From Caldifarciminota bacterium UBA2202 (GTDB lineage Bacteria > Hydrothermota > 32-111): DNA of 27,600 nucleotides. Position numbers and translations under genes: made by a program. Positions 25,401 through 27,600 of the stretch are shown one piece after another (position 1 is the stretch's first letter; every line of letters begins with the position of its first letter). Location of the stretch: NCBI GenBank assembly GCA_002327905.1, contig DCUY01000050.1:1-27600 (forward strand). Direction: 5' to 3'. The notes below the pieces were generated by a model that made no database searches, was not told where the DNA came from, and was given only the letters and a program-made list of their open reading frames with translations.

Positions 25401-25553
25401 GAACTGGGAATATATTGGATTCTTCTGCCTTAAAAGATATTCTCTCTTATATGCATTAAATAGAAAATCATAATTCACGGTTATATTTTTCGGCTCAATA
25501 GAGAATAAAATAACTGCAAAGAGTAACAAAGCGATTAACGCTGTTTTTTTCAA
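22413..25553 (-). CDS. Secreted M6-family metalloprotease with FG-GAP repeats and sorting tail
   Basis: A 1046-residue exported protein. It starts at TTG (25553-25551), with GGAGGT just upstream; the result is a good signal peptide ('MKKTALIALLLFAVILFS'). The M6 (InhA-like) domain carries zinc motif H282-E-F-A-H286-Q-L-G289-I-Y-D292; 'YDAVIIFHAGS' and 'GRRMGMGGWALQGTGNWN' are also typical. From about 550 to 930 comes a beta-propeller of FG-GAP/VCBS type with calcium-loop-like repeats 'DIDNDSLDEI', 'DIDSDSVIEI', 'DVDNNGELEI', 'DLNDDGGNDI' and 'DLDNDSLVDI'. The last 86 residues, from 'TYIYPNPAYS' (961), form a type IX-like C-terminal sorting domain. First gene of the five-gene operon. Confidence 0.93.
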   Translation of the reverse strand: MKKTALIALLLFAVILFSIEPKNITVNYDFLFNAYKREYLLRQKNPIYSQFVSTPSKRSIIDFEKKAGADTINVLVLKVEFLEDTTHLTTGNGKMDLRGSLDSEYEIDTTIENNDTIIDTTRNLYFQPPHDSIYFLRQMEALQNYYLDDSHNRLFVDFDIQPKGLTKCYTVKHEIPYYGDTINQVLGLFSLLRDALFEAEMEGGIDFTKYDAVIIFHAGSMWQTDYLYDSPFDLPAVYVQGADYVFGQPITVGGKSFNDGIIYSETGNQDGGTAFIQGGLAHEFAHQLGIYDLYDTSGRRMGMGGWALQGTGNWNLNGLVPPHQGTYNGQARFNANPNSEYSNWIYFNQTKIIDNDTTRLKIKYLGANEDSSTKVYKIPINSHEWYLIENRFAYMNPETLSSNLDSNGFRLWKDNVLVKVDDYDMSLPCPIDSGGLAIYHIDESIILADSGYNMINGGDIFGIDMEEGDMVQDFELDFYDVYDLEKAFYGSYQDLFYEGGVNDRFTPKTSPNTKANNKGNSHVYIYDVSRSDTVMSFSVLYDYRVKGFPFDLKTASDVNSPNIIKISGNNVIFFQTMAGEIYAIGEDGKGAFNESGIVGTFNASNESYSTPAFGSIRDAGSKDMVVTSYAGEVHVLRTDTLNARGIFVEIPGSPLHSDYGFVSSATLGDIDNDSLDEILITGEDMFLRIAEYVDDSISLKDSVYLNAASWSQPIIMDDKIITLAFDGVVRGFSFDLKQIFSSNTENVQYTTSSPMAVDIDSDSVIEIIFVRGDGVVFSVSSETGETEFRRELPDYPFYTSPIVTDVDNNGELEIAILLYGRLFLLDYNGNIVNNYPVLAHDSSDIQSTPLAVDLNDDGGNDILVHTDNAILAGFSEKSIPGFPISTGQVSNSTPLVCDLDNDSLVDIVAVSDYQLIAYELDSKLNEYVWPSQHYNEKNNRLYPHGSVIRKGDNLIIPDENTYIYPNPAYSYFTLRFNTDTGEEFSYTIFDQAGTLKNSSESKKCHSGINEEFVSVEPLAPGFYILRLLVENDTEKRVKMFYFTVRK

Positions 25554-25577
25554 AAAACCTCCATTTTTATATTATAT

Positions 25578-25605
25578 AATATAATAGATATAAGAATTTT
25601 TTCAA
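25578..25605 (-). promoter_or_regulatory. Promoter of the surface-protease operon
   Basis: TTGAAA (25605-25600) and TATATT (25583-25578) on the minus strand with a 16-base spacer, 24 bases before the TTG start. A TATAAT also lies 6 bases downstream of this -10 box. It is divergent to the regulator promoter. Confidence 0.5.
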
Positions 25606-25636
25606 GGGATATCTCTCCGATTGCAATAGTTTTGCT

Positions 25637-25664
25637 TTGACAAAATCAATTTATTGAGTAAAAT
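25637..25664 (+). promoter_or_regulatory. Promoter of the ArsR-like regulator and mgtE
   Basis: TTGACA (25637-25642), a 16-base spacer and TAAAAT (25659-25664). AAGGAG at 25681-25686 precedes the ATG at 25691. Confidence 0.7.
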
Positions 25665-25690
25665 AGTAGAAGTTTACTTAAAGGAGAATT

Positions 25691-26053
25691 ATGGATAAAT
25701 TAATATTATTATTCACAGTGCTGTCAGACAAAATCCGTATAAGAATAGTCAAACTTCTTATAAAGAAGATGTGCACTTCATTTGAGCTTGCAGAAATATT
25801 CCAGACAACCGATGATGAGATGAAGGCGCATTTGAATGAGCTTCGTCACTCAGGCTTAATATCTGAAGTGACAGACGGAGAATTCGTAACTTACTTTGTT
25901 AAAGGGTCAGGAGCGATTTTTGACAAATACACACAAGATGTTCTTAACATAATCTCAAAAAATTTCAATTCCGATGAAGTAGTCTTGAATGATTACACTA
26001 AATCCAGAACAATGAACAGAGACGAAGTCGCCAAGAAAAGAGGAATAAGCTGA
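25691..26053 (+). CDS. ArsR-like winged-helix regulator
   Basis: A 120-residue helix-turn-helix protein. The first 75 residues match the ArsR fold: 'LILLFTVLSDKIRIRIVKLL', recognition-helix region 'DDEMKAHLNELRHSGLIS', and a wing 'VTDGEFVTYFVK'. The usual metal-sensing 'ELCVCD' helix is not present; the corresponding place reads 'KKMCTSFELAEIF' with one Cys. The C-terminal 35 residues are polar and without a clear fold. It has its own promoter and an AAGGAG. Its stop overlaps the mgtE start (TGATG), which suggests that it controls magnesium uptake or its own operon, possibly together with the divergent protease operon. That role is inference. Confidence 0.8.
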   Translation: MDKLILLFTVLSDKIRIRIVKLLIKKMCTSFELAEIFQTTDDEMKAHLNELRHSGLISEVTDGEFVTYFVKGSGAIFDKYTQDVLNIISKNFNSDEVVLNDYTKSRTMNRDEVAKKRGIS

Positions 26054-27408
26054 TGCGCGGAAAGATATCAATTGCAGGTGTAGAACTGAGAGAAATTCTC
26101 ACAGAAGAAAATGCGCGCGAAATACTCCGCGAAATATTCCACAATGTCCATCCATTTGAAATATTTTCGCTGATAGAGGGCCTTGAAGACGAGGAGATTG
26201 CAAAAGTGATTATGAAGCTCGGATTCCCATTAGGAGCCGAGGTTTTTGAATATTTTGAAGATGAGGACAGAGAGGAGATTTTCAAATCAATGACAAGAGA
26301 CCAGATGGTCAAACTCATTGAGGAAATGTCTGCCGACGAGAGGGTTGACCTTTTAAAATCCCTTGATGTCAAACTTGTTGATTCTCTGATGCCGTATATT
26401 GCTCAAGCGGAGAGAAATGACATAAAGCGCCTTCTTGACTATAAAGAATCAACTGCCGGCGCTATAATGACCACAGAGTATGCGGCTCTCAACATGAATA
26501 TGACGGTTCAGGAGGGTTTGATTCATTTAAAGCATGTTGCTCCGGAGAGAGAGACAATATTTTCAGTTTATATTGTTGATGAAGAGAGGCATCTTGTGGG
26601 CGGAGTGAATCTTGATAAGCTGATTCTTTCAAAGGACACTCAACTCATCAAAGAGATAATGAACCGAGAAATTATAAGCGTAAAAATTGACGATGATCAG
26701 GAGATTGTCTCCAAAGTTATGGCTGATTATGACCTATTGGTTGTTCCGGTTATTGATTCAGGCAATAAAATTGTCGGAATCATCACAATTGACGATATAG
26801 TCGACGTTGTAAACGAAGAGGCAACAGAGGACTTTTTAAGACACGGATCTGTTCAGGGAGATATTGATTATCTCTCATCAAACCCGTTTCTTCTTGCAAA
26901 ACAAAGAATAATATGGCTTCTTCTTTTGGTGCTTGTAGGTTTCATTTCAGGATTCATAATGCAGTTAAAGCATGAAGTTCTTGAAAGCGTAATAGCTCTT
27001 GCGTTCTTTCTTCCGCTTCTCTCCGGCTCGGCAGGAAATGCAGGAACACAATCATCCACTGTTATAATAAGAGGTCTTGCAACCGGAGAGCTTGAACTCA
27101 AAGATGTGTGGAGAATCATGCTTAAAGAGATGGCAACAGGATTGATAATCGGTTTGGCTCTAGGGCTTGCAAGCGGACTTCGAGCCATAATTTCAGATAC
27201 TCATCATGATATCAGACTTGCTCTGACTGTCGGAATATCAATGCTGTTTGTTGTAACTCTTGCTACGATTCTCGGCGCTTTGTTCCCAGTCTTCTTTAAA
27301 AAGCTCAAGCTTGATCCTGCGCTTATGTCAGCCCCATTCATTGCCTCCATCATTGATATCTTTTCGATATTCATATATCTCTCTCTCGCTGAAATGATAT
27401 TCAGATAG
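26053..27408 (+). CDS. mgtE: Magnesium transporter MgtE
   Basis: A 451-residue homologue, the normal length, that forms a dimeric Mg2+ channel in the inner membrane. Domains in order are the superhelical N domain (about 20-130: 'HPFEIFSLIEGLEDEEIAKV', 'MSADERVDLLKSL'), two CBS domains (about 135-265: 'STAGAIMTTEYAALN', 'LVVPVIDSGNKIVGIITIDDIVDVV'), a linker helix, and five membrane helices (about 284-451). The pore signature 'GSAGNAGTQSSTVIIRGLATGEL' is intact from G325. Acidic residues in the N/CBS region sense cytosolic Mg2+ and close the pore. The ATG overlaps the regulator stop by one base; AGAGG lies about 9 bases upstream. Confidence 0.95.
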   Translation: MRGKISIAGVELREILTEENAREILREIFHNVHPFEIFSLIEGLEDEEIAKVIMKLGFPLGAEVFEYFEDEDREEIFKSMTRDQMVKLIEEMSADERVDLLKSLDVKLVDSLMPYIAQAERNDIKRLLDYKESTAGAIMTTEYAALNMNMTVQEGLIHLKHVAPERETIFSVYIVDEERHLVGGVNLDKLILSKDTQLIKEIMNREIISVKIDDDQEIVSKVMADYDLLVVPVIDSGNKIVGIITIDDIVDVVNEEATEDFLRHGSVQGDIDYLSSNPFLLAKQRIIWLLLLVLVGFISGFIMQLKHEVLESVIALAFFLPLLSGSAGNAGTQSSTVIIRGLATGELELKDVWRIMLKEMATGLIIGLALGLASGLRAIISDTHHDIRLALTVGISMLFVVTLATILGALFPVFFKKLKLDPALMSAPFIASIIDIFSIFIYLSLAEMIFR

Positions 27409-27600
27409 AGGGAAGGTGCATGTTTTTCATATTTTTTCATAAAAATTTCCCAAAGCATCTGCCTTAACATTAAATTCATCCTTTTTTTATTAGGATAATA
27501 TTTTAACATCTCTCTATTGTATTTATCGGTTTAATTGTATCCGTTCCGAGAAGTGTTGACAGTAAGTGATTGCCGAATAGTGTAGCGTCGGCTCACACAC
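27409..27600. other. Intergenic tail to window end
   Basis: T-rich tracts (27425-27440) and an ATCCT/AGGAT pair around a T-run (about 27479-27496) could end mgtE transcription, but no strong hairpin is visible. The last 50 bases turn GC-richer and contain TTGACA at 27557-27562 and a GCCGA/TCGGC inverted repeat (27572-27576 with 27588-27592), perhaps the beginning of a promoter or repeat for the next locus. No gene is supported. Confidence 0.4.

Noticed and set aside
27557..27581. Promoter at the right edge
   Set aside because: TTGACA is perfect but the -10 candidate (TAGTGT) is poor and no gene follows within the window.

Overview
The window is an AT-rich bacterial chromosome segment. Its backbone looks like a didermic bacterium of the FCB group or a neighbouring candidate phylum; WOR-3/Stahlbacteria or Cloacimonadota-like lineages are my best guesses, at low confidence. 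The grounds are a gingipain-family (C25) protease, an M6 metalloprotease with FG-GAP-like repeats and a 'YPNP' sorting-type tail, an Omp85-type outer-membrane barrel, lipoproteins, and tight overlapping gene starts including TTG codons. No rRNA, tRNA, CRISPR array or intact transposase was seen.

Layout. (1) 1-700: a higher-order tandem repeat (48-bp monomers inside a 354-bp unit) running off the left edge, then a YycJ/WalJ-like metallo-beta-lactamase-fold gene. (2) 1735-4982: a visibly GC-richer, probably acquired type I restriction-modification remnant on the minus strand: hsdM (EcoR124-like), a RhuM-family gene and a broken hsdS, with no hsdR. (3) 4990-5523: a hicB antitoxin gene whose hicA partner is a frameshifted pseudogene, with a clear promoter and a terminator-like hairpin. 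(4) 5558-6823: an AAA ATPase/DUF4143 protein. (5) 7023-12544: oligopeptidase B-like lipoprotein, TPR protein, small BIG2-like lipoprotein, and an aminotransferase/SPOUT methyltransferase pair. (6) 12678-15202: ATP-type PEP carboxykinase with an overlapping membrane-protein gene. (7) 25553-15199, minus strand: a five-gene, translationally coupled operon for cell-surface proteolysis. (8) 25691-27408: an ArsR-like regulator overlapping mgtE.

The most interesting unit is the five-gene operon. It encodes a secreted M6 protease, a DUF5683-like envelope protein, a small multi-spanning membrane protein, a three-part fusion (gluzincin protease, TolB-like propeller, Omp85-like barrel) and a secreted C25 protease. 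All four junctions overlap, or can be read as overlapping, by 1-4 bases. This points to one co-produced machine for export or maturation of surface proteases. Its function is inferred. Promoters across the backbone repeatedly read TTGACA-like, 16-17 bp, TATAAT-like; at least one places the start site at or next to the ATG, so its transcript may be leaderless.
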